From positions 216,225 to 280,224 of the forward strand of contig JAODME010000005.1 of NCBI GenBank assembly GCA_025465095.1: 64,000 nucleotides of DNA, written 5' to 3'. Below, piece by piece: positions 42,042-50,286 of the stretch (positions are counted from its first letter, which is position 1; every line of letters begins with the position of its first letter). The notes beneath the pieces were generated by a model. It was not told where the DNA came from and ran no database searches. It saw only the letters and a list, made by a program, of their open reading frames with translations. The position numbers and the translations under genes were made by a program. The DNA is from Microbacteriaceae bacterium (GTDB lineage Bacteria; Actinomycetota; Actinomycetes; Actinomycetales; Microbacteriaceae).

Positions 42042-42083
42042 CGTCCGCTCTTCTCGACTCCTCTTCCTCCAGATCGGGGCACC

Positions 42084-43163
42084 ATGACGCAACCCATCCG
42101 CGTGGTCGGAATCGGATTCGACCACATGCACATCGGCGATCAACTCGCGACGGCCATGCAGCATCCGCTCGCCGAGGTCGTCGGTGTGCTCGACCGATCG
42201 CGGGACCGTCCCGTCGCGGTCACCGGCGACCTACGGCTTGAGACGCCGATCTTCACCGACTTCGACGAGCTGATCCGCTCGACCGCGCCCGACCTCGCCT
42301 TCGTCTGCAGCACGACCGCGGAGCATCCGAACTGGGTCGAGAAGCTCGCCGCGGCCGGCGTGCACATGATCATCGAGAAGCCGATGGCCGACTCGCTCGA
42401 CGCCGCGGAGCGGATGGTGGCGGATGCCGCGGCGTCCGCTGTCGTGCTCGCGGTGAACTGGCCGCAGGCGTGGATCCCCTCGCATCGCACCGCCAAACGC
42501 CTCGTCGACGACGGCGTGATCGGTGTCGTCGAGCAGGTGCACTACTACGGCGGCAATCGCGGGCCGCTCTATCACTCGCACGGCAAGGCGGAACTGCACC
42601 CCACCGTCGCGGACAAGGCCGACAGCTGGTGGTACGCGCCGGAGGCGGGCGGGGGCAGCCTGCGCGACTACCTCGGATACGCCACCACTCTCGGCACCTG
42701 GTACCGCGACGGTGAGATGCCGTGGGGCGTCACCGCTGCGTCGCACGTTCCGGACGGGCTGCGCGTCGACGAGCAAACCGTCGTCATCGGCCACTACGCG
42801 AGCGGTCTCTCGGTTTTCGAGACCCGTTGGGGAACACACACCGACCCGTGGACGCTGCAACCTCAGCCGCACTGCGGCTTCGTGCTGAACGGCACCGAGG
42901 GCAGCATCAGCAGTTGGGACTACGACGACGGCGTGACCCTGCACCGGGCCGGGGTGCCGTCACGGATTCCGATCGACGCCATCGCCTTCGAGGACCGTAC
43001 GGCGCTCGCGAACGTGATCGCGCACCTGCGTGAGGGACGCCCCCTCGACCCGCCGCTCACCGCGGCGATCTCCCTCGCCGGGCATGCGATCGTCGAGGCG
43101 GCCATCGAGAGCGTCGGCACGAGTGCGCTCGTGCGCCTCCCGGCGCGGTTGCCGGTCCGTTGA
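42084..43163 (+). CDS. Gfo/Idh/MocA family oxidoreductase
   Basis: This 359-residue member has a modified N-terminal motif (VVGIGFDHMHIGDQLATAM rather than GxGxxG followed by small residues) and IEKPMADS as the family EKP. AVNWPQAWIPSHRTAKRL and a Trp/Tyr-rich SWWYAPEAGGGSLRDYLGYA block take the place of the usual DxGxHxxD catalytic stretch. This suggests a specialised substrate or a non-dehydrogenase reaction. It overlaps the next Idh gene by four bases (TTGA). Confidence 0.82.
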   Translation: MTQPIRVVGIGFDHMHIGDQLATAMQHPLAEVVGVLDRSRDRPVAVTGDLRLETPIFTDFDELIRSTAPDLAFVCSTTAEHPNWVEKLAAAGVHMIIEKPMADSLDAAERMVADAAASAVVLAVNWPQAWIPSHRTAKRLVDDGVIGVVEQVHYYGGNRGPLYHSHGKAELHPTVADKADSWWYAPEAGGGSLRDYLGYATTLGTWYRDGEMPWGVTAASHVPDGLRVDEQTVVIGHYASGLSVFETRWGTHTDPWTLQPQPHCGFVLNGTEGSISSWDYDDGVTLHRAGVPSRIPIDAIAFEDRTALANVIAHLREGRPLDPPLTAAISLAGHAIVEAAIESVGTSALVRLPARLPVR

Positions 43164-44284
43164 CCGGCTCGTCTGGTGGGGCCTCCGCCGGCTTCGGCAG
43201 CATCACCGCGAGCAATACCGCCCTTCTCGATGCGGTGCGTTCGGCGCTGACGACCCGCGGCGCCGAGACGAGCATCCCGATCGGCCTGATCGGATGCGGC
43301 TGGATCGCCGGGCTGCAGCTCGATGCCTACCGCCGGCTCGGTCTCAACGTCGTCGCGCTCGCAGACCGGCATCCGGAGCGTGCTCGCCTCCATGCCGAGA
43401 CGTATTACCCGGATGCCGCGATCTACTCCGATCTCGACGAGTTCCTCCTGCACCCCGGGCTCCGGGTCGTCGACGTCGCGACTCACGTCGACGGGCGGCC
43501 GGGAACGGTGCTCGCCTGCATCCGCGCCGGCAAGAACGTGCTGAGCCAGAAGCCGTTCGTCGAGGACCTCGCCGCCGGAGCGGCGCTCGCCCGGGCGGCG
43601 GATGAAGCGGGCGTGCTGCTCGCCGTCAACCAGAACGGCCGTTGGGCGCCGCACTTCGCGGCGATGCTCGCGCTCGTCTCCGCGGGGGTCATCGGACGGG
43701 TCGTGAGCGCAGACTTTCAGGTCGCCTGGCCGCACGACCTCGTCGTCGCGGACAAGCCGACGTTCGCTTCGATGGACGATCTGATCCTCTTCGACTTCGG
43801 GGCGCACTGGTTCGATCTGCTCGGCCGCCTCGCACCTCCCGGCCCACTCGAGGTGTGGGCGGTCACCGCGAAAAGGCCGGGGCAGGCGATCGAGGCGCCC
43901 GCGCAGGCGAACGCGATCGTCACCGGAGCGGGCTTCGTCGCGTCGGTCGGGTTCCGCGCCGCCGAACGTTTCGCCGAGACGGGCGGATACCGGGTGAGCG
44001 GAACCCTGGGTGTGATCACCCAGCTCGGCGCCTCGCTGGGCGGCCGGTCCGTCACGGTCGAGACGGGCGACGGCACCGCCACGATCGAGACGAGTGACGA
44101 CTGGTTCGCGCACGGGCTCGCCGGCGCGATGTTGGCGCTGCTGTCATCCGTGGGTGTCGGGGGAGTGCCGGCGCACTCCGCCGAGTCCGCGCTGCGCGGG
44201 CTCGAGCTGTGCTTCGCCGCGCTCGAGTCCGCTCGCACCGGGAACGCGGTTGCGAGCGGGGCGGCAATGGGCCGGCACGGGTGA
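43160..44284 (+). CDS. Gfo/Idh/MocA family oxidoreductase with N-terminal extension
   Basis: This 374-residue dehydrogenase starts at TTG, overlapping the previous stop. About 38 residues precede the Rossmann motif IGLIGCGWIAGLQLDAY. The EKP motif is altered to SQKPFVED. The catalytic part ILFDFGAHWFDLLGRL keeps an Asp and His. It pairs with the preceding atypical family member, so the two may act on the same molecule in sequence. Confidence 0.83.
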   Translation: MTGSSGGASAGFGSITASNTALLDAVRSALTTRGAETSIPIGLIGCGWIAGLQLDAYRRLGLNVVALADRHPERARLHAETYYPDAAIYSDLDEFLLHPGLRVVDVATHVDGRPGTVLACIRAGKNVLSQKPFVEDLAAGAALARAADEAGVLLAVNQNGRWAPHFAAMLALVSAGVIGRVVSADFQVAWPHDLVVADKPTFASMDDLILFDFGAHWFDLLGRLAPPGPLEVWAVTAKRPGQAIEAPAQANAIVTGAGFVASVGFRAAERFAETGGYRVSGTLGVITQLGASLGGRSVTVETGDGTATIETSDDWFAHGLAGAMLALLSSVGVGGVPAHSAESALRGLELCFAALESARTGNAVASGAAMGRHG

Positions 44285-44370
44285 GTCGGCGGTTCATCGG
44301 CTGGTGCACTGTTCCGGTTCGGCGGCGGGGACTGCCGGCCGCAGACATCCGCCCTTTCGCTAGGGTTACT

Positions 44371-44389
44371 GTCTATACAGGTTGCATCG
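44371..44389 (+). promoter_or_regulatory. HutC-type operator before the SDR-ROK operon
   Basis: GTCTATAC (44371-44378) fits the HutC-subfamily consensus gtNTANAC exactly and is the centre of CTGT-CTAT-ACAG (44369-44380). Extended to the right it reads CTATACA-GGT-TGCATCG, the same spacing as the inverted repeat at 37316. The HutC-type regulator at 46259 is the likely binder. Confidence 0.55.
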
Positions 44390-44413
44390 AACGAGATTGA
44401 GGGCGCTGGTCAT

Positions 44414-45220
44414 ATGGTTGAGAGGCTTGCGGGGCGACGCGTCGTCGTCACAGGTTCGGGCGGAATCTCCGCCGCGACCGTTCGCTGGTGCGTGCGCGAG
44501 GGCGCCGCGGTGCATGTCGTCACTCGGGACGAGGCGAGCGCGGGTGAGCTCGCTGAAGCGCTACCGGAGGTGACCTGGAGCCTGGCCGATCTCAGCCTCG
44601 ATTCCGACAGCCACGCCGCGTTCGAGCAGGCCGAGACGGTTCTCGGCGGCATCGACGGCCTCGTCGCGGTCGCGGGCGGCAGTGCTCGTCGCATGGGCGA
44701 TGGCCCGATCGATCAGCTGTCGACCGAGGGCCTCAATGCGACCGTGGCGCTCAATCTCGCCACGACGACGAATGCGCTCCGCGAATTCACGGCTCGCTGG
44801 CTCGCGCGGGAAGCGGGCCGTGCTGCAGCTGAGCCCGCGGCGCGCAGCCGGTGGGCGAGCGCGGTGCTGATCGGCAGTTCCCTGGGCCGCTTTCCCGCCA
44901 GCCCGCTGTTCGCAACCCACGGCTACGCCGCCACCAAGGCCGCGATCGAGGGCCTCGCCCGTTCGGCCGCCGCGCACTACAGCCGGAACCGGCTCACGGT
45001 CAACGTGGTCGCCCCAGGGCTCACGAAGACGCCGATGGCGTCGCGGGCACAGGAGGACGAAGCTGTCAGCGCGTATGCACGCAGTCGTCAGCCGCTCACC
45101 GACGACGGATTCCTCGCCGCGGACGACATCGCCGACGCCTGTGGATGGATGCTCGGCGCACGCACCGTCACGGGGCAGGTGATCTACGTCGATGGAGGCT
45201 GGAGCGTCTACGGCGGCTGA
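44414..45220 (+). CDS. SDR family oxidoreductase, atypical cofactor motif
   Basis: This 268-residue short-chain dehydrogenase has catalytic Ser in IGSSLGRF and the YAATK pair. NVVAPGLTKTPMA and VTGQVIYVDGGW are typical late motifs. The glycine motif is VTGSGGISAATV rather than TGxxxGxG, and NNAG is replaced by VAVAGGS, so cofactor binding may be altered. It is first in a short operon with the ROK gene 51 bp downstream. Confidence 0.82.
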   Translation: MVERLAGRRVVVTGSGGISAATVRWCVREGAAVHVVTRDEASAGELAEALPEVTWSLADLSLDSDSHAAFEQAETVLGGIDGLVAVAGGSARRMGDGPIDQLSTEGLNATVALNLATTTNALREFTARWLAREAGRAAAEPAARSRWASAVLIGSSLGRFPASPLFATHGYAATKAAIEGLARSAAAHYSRNRLTVNVVAPGLTKTPMASRAQEDEAVSAYARSRQPLTDDGFLAADDIADACGWMLGARTVTGQVIYVDGGWSVYGG

Positions 45221-45271
45221 GAGTCGGCCCACCACGCGCGGCCCGGCCATGCCGACAGACGCGAGACCGGC

Positions 45272-46186
45272 ATGACCTGGCTCGGCATCGACATCGGTGG
45301 CACCAACACCAAGGTCGCCCTGCTCGATGACGCGGCATCCGTGATCCTCGAGCATGATTCCACCCCCACGGATCGGGCGGACGCCCACGCCGCCGTACGA
45401 CACGCGGCCGAACTCGGCGCCCACTGGGCGAACCGGCACCCCGACATCCGGGGCGTCGGCGTCACGATCCCCGGACACTTCGACGCCGCGACCGGACGCG
45501 CGACGATCGTGCCGAACATTCCGGGGCGGTGGCTCGGCCTTCCGGTGCGTGAGGAGATCGCGGCATCCGTGTCCCGTCCGACGACGCTCATCAACGACGC
45601 ACGCGCGTTCGGTCTCGCCGAGAGCCGGTTGGGTGCCGCCCGGGACAGTGCCAACGTCGTCGCCCTTGTTCTCGGCACCGGAGTCGGCGGGGCGGTCATC
45701 CTCGGCGGGCGACTGTACAACGGGCAGGGCGGGCTGGCGGGCGAGATCGGGCACATGGTGCTGAAGGCCGACGGTCCGTCGTGCCGGTGCGGCAACCGCG
45801 GATGCCTCGAATCACTCACCCGCGCAGACGTGGTCGCCGAGAGCGCAGGCACCGACACCGTCGCCGAGGCGGTGGTGAGGGCGCGGGCCGGCGACGGGCG
45901 GGCGCTCGCGGCGATCGACGCTGCCGCGCGCTGGATCGGAATCGGCCTCGCGGGCGTCGCCACGCTCCTCACCCCGGACGCGATCGTGATCGGAGGCGGA
46001 ATCGCCCAGGCGGGGGAGGTGCTGTTCGCGCCGCTGCGGAAAGAGCTGCTCGAACGGACTCCGTTGCTTGCGCCGGAGAGTTTCCGTGTGCTGCCCGCCG
46101 CGCTCGGTACGATCGCGGGCGCCGTCGGCGCGGCGACGATCGCGCACGACGCCCCCGCCGCTCGGCGGTCTCGCTCGTCGATCTGA
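45272..46186 (+). CDS. ROK family sugar kinase
   Basis: This 304-residue ROK kinase has the ATP phosphate-binding motif LGIDIGGTNTKVALLDD, catalytic Asp in TTLINDARAFGLAE, GTGVGGAVILGG, the substrate Glu/His stretch GGLAGEIGHMVLKADG, and the zinc site CRCGNRGCLE. No helix-turn-helix is present, so it is an enzyme and not a repressor. It likely phosphorylates the hexose or amino sugar released by the surrounding pathway. Confidence 0.88.
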   Translation: MTWLGIDIGGTNTKVALLDDAASVILEHDSTPTDRADAHAAVRHAAELGAHWANRHPDIRGVGVTIPGHFDAATGRATIVPNIPGRWLGLPVREEIAASVSRPTTLINDARAFGLAESRLGAARDSANVVALVLGTGVGGAVILGGRLYNGQGGLAGEIGHMVLKADGPSCRCGNRGCLESLTRADVVAESAGTDTVAEAVVRARAGDGRALAAIDAAARWIGIGLAGVATLLTPDAIVIGGGIAQAGEVLFAPLRKELLERTPLLAPESFRVLPAALGTIAGAVGAATIAHDAPAARRSRSSI

Positions 46187-46258
46187 GGCAGATCGACGCA
46201 CGACAGCCGAGTCAGGTCGATTCGCCGCAGGTCGTGCGGAAAGCGTTCGCCGCCCGCC

Positions 46259-46996
46259 TCAACCGGCGGAGGAGGCCGTCGTCTCCATCGAACCGAGCGC
46301 ATAAGTGCCGGTGTCGATCACCCAGCGGGATGCCACGTAGCAGGTCTCGGTGCGCTCGACCGGCCGCTCGACGGTGTCGTAGATCGTCCGCGACTCGACC
46401 AGCAGGGGAGCCGGGGTGGTGAGCCCGAGGATCTCCGCCTCTGCACTCGTCGCGAGCCGCGCCGTGACGTAGCCGTGCGCGTGGGAGATCTGGCGCCCCA
46501 TGTCGCGCAGCGCGTCATGCAGTGATCCGTGCTCGAGGTCGTAGTCCAGCACTGCCGAGAACTCGCCGGGAAGGAATACCCGCTCGATCGCGAGGGGCAT
46601 CTCGTCTGCGAACCGCACGCGCTCGAGCCGCACGACCCAACTCGACGGCTGCAGCCCGAGCGCGATGGCATCCTCTGGCGAGATCACCACTTCTCCGGTG
46701 AGCAGTCGGGACGAGCTCTTCATTCCTCGCCGGCGCATGTCCTCGGTGAACGAGAGAAGCACGCCCTCCCGCCGGTGCAACAGCGGCGGCGCGACGAAGG
46801 TGCCGGCACCCTGGCGCCGCTCCACGAGCCCGGATTTCGCGAGGTTCTGCACGGCCTGGCGGGCGGTCATCCGGCTCACAGAGAATTGCAGCGCCAGCTC
46901 GGGCTCCGATGGCAGCAGCGAGCCGGGCGGCAGGCTCTTGCACTGCTCGGTGAGCCATTCTTCGATGGCTTGATATCTCGGACGAGACCCGTTCAC
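46259..46996 (-). CDS. GntR family regulator, HutC/UTRA subfamily
   Basis: This 245-residue regulator has a winged helix at about residues 5-72 (SEPELALQFSVSRMTARQAVQNLAKSGLV) and a UTRA ligand domain at about 90-235 (LQPSSWVVRLERVRFADEMPLAIERVF). The GTG at 46996 has GGAAGGA upstream. It is divergent from the SIS-FAD-PTE operon and convergent with the ROK gene. The sites at 37316, 44371 and 47107 contain CTATAC, fitting HutC-type operators, so it may be the local regulator of the importer and both enzyme operons. Confidence 0.86.
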   Translation of the reverse strand: MNGSRPRYQAIEEWLTEQCKSLPPGSLLPSEPELALQFSVSRMTARQAVQNLAKSGLVERRQGAGTFVAPPLLHRREGVLLSFTEDMRRRGMKSSSRLLTGEVVISPEDAIALGLQPSSWVVRLERVRFADEMPLAIERVFLPGEFSAVLDYDLEHGSLHDALRDMGRQISHAHGYVTARLATSAEAEILGLTTPAPLLVESRTIYDTVERPVERTETCYVASRWVIDTGTYALGSMETTASSAG

Positions 46997-47091
46997 GTGA
47001 TCGTCCTTCCGCTGCGCGTCCGCCGGTGTGACGGATGCGTGCGCGGCAAGTCTAGTTGTCCAGCGCACCGAAGATACCCGTTTCGACTCAG

Positions 47092-47115
47092 CTGTCCAGT
47101 AAGCTTGACTATACA
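47092..47115. promoter_or_regulatory. HutC-like half-sites before the SIS-FAD-PTE operon
   Basis: CTATACA (47109-47115) repeats the half-site seen at 37326 (other strand) and 44373. TGTCCAG (47092-47098) is a weaker inverted partner. Placement between the HutC gene and the SIS gene suits control of both. Confidence 0.4.
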
Positions 47116-47137
47116 AATAGGAGTGAAGGGGATCTGG

Positions 47138-47923
47138 ATGACGAACTACGAGGGCGCCTGGCTGGCGCGGGCGCTCGAAGCGCTGGATCGCCTGCAGTCG
47201 AGCCAGGGCGATGCGATCGCCCGAGCGGCGGCCTGGTGTGCCGAGGCGATCGGTGCGGACGGCATGGTCCACCTGTTCGGATCAGGTCACTCCCGCATCC
47301 CGGTGGAGGAGATGTTTCCGCGCTACGGCTCGTTCCCCGGCTTCAACCCGATCGTCGAGCTCTCGACCACGTTCCACACCCAGGTCGTCGGCAACAACGG
47401 GCAGCGCCAGGCGATGTTCATCGAGCGCGTGCCCGGGCTCGCCGAGGCGGTGCTGGAGAACTACTCGTTCGGATCGGATGACGTCTACATCGGCTTCAGC
47501 GTGAGCGGATCCAGCGCCGTTCCGGTCGAGATGCTCACCGGCGCGAAAAAGCGGGGATTGCGCACGATCGCCGTCACCTCCGTCGTGCAGGGCGGCGCGA
47601 TGGCCCGCGAGGCCGACCTCGTGATCGATCTCGATGTTCCGGATGGGGACGCCCTCGTGCACATCGAGGGCGCCGAGTCGCCCGTCGGGCCGGTCTCGAG
47701 CCTGCTCTACGTCGCCGTGGTCAACGAGATCAAGGTGCAGACGGCCGCGCTGCTCGCCGCGGCGGGAAAACTCCCGCCCGTGCTCACCGGAGCGTCCGTC
47801 GTCGGCGAGGCGCGATCGAAGGAGCTGTTCACCGCAGCGTACGACGAGCACGCCCGCCGGGCGAGCCGCATTCTGCGGGGGGCCGTCGCGCCCGCGACAG
47901 TGCCCGTCGGCGCGCCGTCGTGA
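47138..47923 (+). CDS. SIS domain phosphosugar-binding protein
   Basis: This 261-residue SIS-domain protein has the sugar-phosphate loops VHLFGSGHSRIPVEEMFPRYG and YIGFSVSGSSAVPVEM, where the Ser/Thr cluster binds phosphate. GLRTIAVTSV follows. Such single-domain proteins act as phosphosugar isomerases or ligand-sensing proteins. AAGGGGAT lies ahead of the ATG. It overlaps the flavoprotein gene by four bases (GTGA), so it is probably the enzyme acting on the phosphate produced by the ROK kinase. Confidence 0.84.
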   Translation: MTNYEGAWLARALEALDRLQSSQGDAIARAAAWCAEAIGADGMVHLFGSGHSRIPVEEMFPRYGSFPGFNPIVELSTTFHTQVVGNNGQRQAMFIERVPGLAEAVLENYSFGSDDVYIGFSVSGSSAVPVEMLTGAKKRGLRTIAVTSVVQGGAMAREADLVIDLDVPDGDALVHIEGAESPVGPVSSLLYVAVVNEIKVQTAALLAAAGKLPPVLTGASVVGEARSKELFTAAYDEHARRASRILRGAVAPATVPVGAPS

Positions 47924-49248
47924 GCTGGTGGCAGAGCGCCCCCCTGCTCGACACGGTGGACGTGGTCGTCGCCGGAAGCGGGTCGGCGGGCTCCAGCGCG
48001 GCGATCAGCGCGGCCCGCGGGGGAGCACGCACCCTCCTGATCGAGAAGCTACCGTTCCTCGGCGGCAACTCGACCGCCGTGCTCGACACCTTCTACGGCT
48101 TCTACACTCCTGGCGACGCGCCGCGGAAGATCGTCGGCGGGGTCGGCGACGACGTCGTCACCCGGCTCCGCGAGCTCGGGCCCGTGATCGAGCGCCCGAA
48201 CACCTACGGCGCCGGCACCGGCGTCACCTACAACGCCGAGCACCTCAAGGTCGCCTGGGAGAGCCTCGCCGCAGGGGCGGGCGTCCGCGTTCTGCTGCAC
48301 TGCTTCGTTCAAGATGTCGCGGTGCGGGATGGTCGCCTCGAGCAACTGCTCATCGCCACCAAGGCGGGGCTCCGCCGCATCCGTACGTCCGTTGTCATCG
48401 ACACGACCGGTGACGCCGACGTTGTCGCGTTCGCGGGCTGGGGCTTCGAGCAGGCCGGCACGGAGGCACCGGCGCAGACGCTCACGACCACCTTCCGCGT
48501 CGTCAACGTTGATCTGACCGAGCGCCGCACGGTGGGCAAGGACCGCCTGCACGAGCTGATGCGCGGAGCGCACGCCGACGGGTACGCGCTGCCGAGGCGC
48601 GAGGGCAGCGACCACATCACGCCCGTGGACGGCATGACCGCGACGGTGATGACCCGCCTCGACTCGACGCGGCGGGGCGACGACGGGGCGATCACCTCGA
48701 CTTCCGACCCGCTGTTCCTATCCGAGGCGGAGCAGGCCGGACGCCGGCAGGCCCTCGAGTACGTGCGTTTCCTTGTCGACCGGGTGCCCGGCTACGCAAA
48801 CGCGTCGCTGGGGGCGCTCTCGACGCAGATCGGCGTGCGCGAGACCCGCCGCGTCTACGGCGACTACCGGCTGACGCGGGACGACGTGCTCTCCGCGCGC
48901 AGCTTCGACGACCAGATCGGCCTGTGCGGGGCGCCGATCGAGGATCACCACGGCGGCGATGGCACCGTGTGGGAGTACCTCCCCTCCGGTTCCGCGGTCG
49001 GGATCCCGCTGCGCAGCCTGCTCGTGCGCGACGCCTCGAACGCCCTCACCGCCGGGCGCAGCTTCTCAGCCACCCACGATGCGCACGCGAGCGTCCGCTC
49101 GATGGCGCAATGCATGGCGATGGGGCAGGCGGCAGGCGCGACGGCCGCCCTCGCCGTGCAGCACGGGACCGACCCGCGGAATGTGCCGGCGCGCGAAGTG
49201 CAGGACCGGCTGCGGACGGATGGCGCCATCCTCGAGGTCGCCGCATGA
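47920..49248 (+). CDS. FAD-dependent oxidoreductase
   Basis: This 442-residue flavoprotein of the FAD_oxidored type has the dinucleotide-binding motif VVVAGSGSAGSSAAISAAR and LIEKLPFLGGNST, a second FAD segment VVIDTTGDADVVAFAG, and a C-terminal FAD-contact region SFSATHDAHASVRSMAQCMAMGQAAGA. No membrane or twin-arginine signal is seen, so it is cytoplasmic. It may oxidise a hydroxyl of a sugar or reduce a keto-sugar. It is flanked by SIS and PTE-family genes with four-base overlaps on both sides. Confidence 0.85.
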   Translation: MSWWQSAPLLDTVDVVVAGSGSAGSSAAISAARGGARTLLIEKLPFLGGNSTAVLDTFYGFYTPGDAPRKIVGGVGDDVVTRLRELGPVIERPNTYGAGTGVTYNAEHLKVAWESLAAGAGVRVLLHCFVQDVAVRDGRLEQLLIATKAGLRRIRTSVVIDTTGDADVVAFAGWGFEQAGTEAPAQTLTTTFRVVNVDLTERRTVGKDRLHELMRGAHADGYALPRREGSDHITPVDGMTATVMTRLDSTRRGDDGAITSTSDPLFLSEAEQAGRRQALEYVRFLVDRVPGYANASLGALSTQIGVRETRRVYGDYRLTRDDVLSARSFDDQIGLCGAPIEDHHGGDGTVWEYLPSGSAVGIPLRSLLVRDASNALTAGRSFSATHDAHASVRSMAQCMAMGQAAGATAALAVQHGTDPRNVPAREVQDRLRTDGAILEVAA

Positions 49249-50255
49249 GCGCCCGCGGCGCGGCGGGCGGCTTCATCCGCACCATCACCGGTGACATCAC
49301 CGACCTGGTGTCCGGCGCCGTCTACATGCACGAGCACCTCATCATCGACTCGGCGCTGATCGCGGCATCGTTTGCGCACATCCACCTGAACGATGTCGAC
49401 GCGGCCGTCGAGGAGGCGACCCTCAGCCGACAGGCGGGCGCGGCGCTGTTCGTCGACGCCATGCCGGCCTCTTCCGGACGGGACATCGCACGCCTCGTCA
49501 CCATCTCACAGCGCAGTGACCTCGCCGTCGTCGCCACGACCGGGCTGCACCACGACCGCTACTACGGCCCGCTGCACTGGACCAACCGGGTCGACGCCGA
49601 CGACCTCACCGCCCTGTTCATCGCGGACCTCAGCGAGGGCGTCGACGAATTCGACTACACCGGCCCGATCATCCGCCGCTCGACCAGCAGGGCGGGTCTC
49701 GTCAAGGCGGCGACGAGCGGCGAGGTTCCGGATGCCCGCGACCGCCGCAACCTCGAGGCGGCCGGGCATGCGAGCGCCGCGACTGGCGCCCCGGTGCTCA
49801 CGCACTGCGAGGGGGGTTGGGGCGGTTTCGCCCAGGTGGAGGCGCTGGTCGCGTGCGGAGTGCCGGCGGCATCGATCATTCTGAGTCATGTCGACAAGAC
49901 GGAGGATCTCGGCTATCTGCTCGAGCTTGCCGGCACCGGCGTGTTCCTCGAACTGGACCAGACGCTTCGGCAGCACGAGCGCGCAACCTCCTCGATCTCG
50001 GTGCGAGCGGTTGTCGCTCTGGTCGAGGCGGGGTACGGGGCGCAGATCGTCGTCGGAACGGATGGCGCACGCCGCAGTCTGTGGACCTCCCTCGGGGGAA
50101 CTCCCGGCCTGGCCTGGCTTGCCGCTGAGTTCCCGGCCCTGCTGCGCTCGGCAGGGCTCACCGAGCAGCAGGTGACCGCGGTCATGCGCGAGAACGCGCT
50201 GCGCGCCCTGCGTTGGCGGCAAGGGGAAGGCGCCTCGTCGCGTTCATCGTCCTGA
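49245..50255 (+). CDS. phosphotriesterase (PTE) family metal-dependent hydrolase
   Basis: This 336-residue amidohydrolase-superfamily enzyme has metal-site residues visible in order: HEH in VYMHEHLII, the likely carbamylated Lys in RAGLVKAATSG, His in VLTHCEGG, His in ILSHVDKTED and Asp in VVGTDGARR. PTE-family members in sugar operons are usually aldono- or phospho-lactonases. In this operon it may open a lactone produced by the flavoprotein or a dehydrogenase (inference). Confidence 0.86.
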   Translation: MSARGAAGGFIRTITGDITDLVSGAVYMHEHLIIDSALIAASFAHIHLNDVDAAVEEATLSRQAGAALFVDAMPASSGRDIARLVTISQRSDLAVVATTGLHHDRYYGPLHWTNRVDADDLTALFIADLSEGVDEFDYTGPIIRRSTSRAGLVKAATSGEVPDARDRRNLEAAGHASAATGAPVLTHCEGGWGGFAQVEALVACGVPAASIILSHVDKTEDLGYLLELAGTGVFLELDQTLRQHERATSSISVRAVVALVEAGYGAQIVVGTDGARRSLWTSLGGTPGLAWLAAEFPALLRSAGLTEQQVTAVMRENALRALRWRQGEGASSRSSS

Positions 50256-50286
50256 AGCGCTGCGCGGGCTACGGGTGCGGATGCGG

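Noticed and set aside
45272..46186. ROK-type repressor
   Set aside because: There is no N-terminal helix-turn-helix; ATP and zinc motifs fit a kinase.
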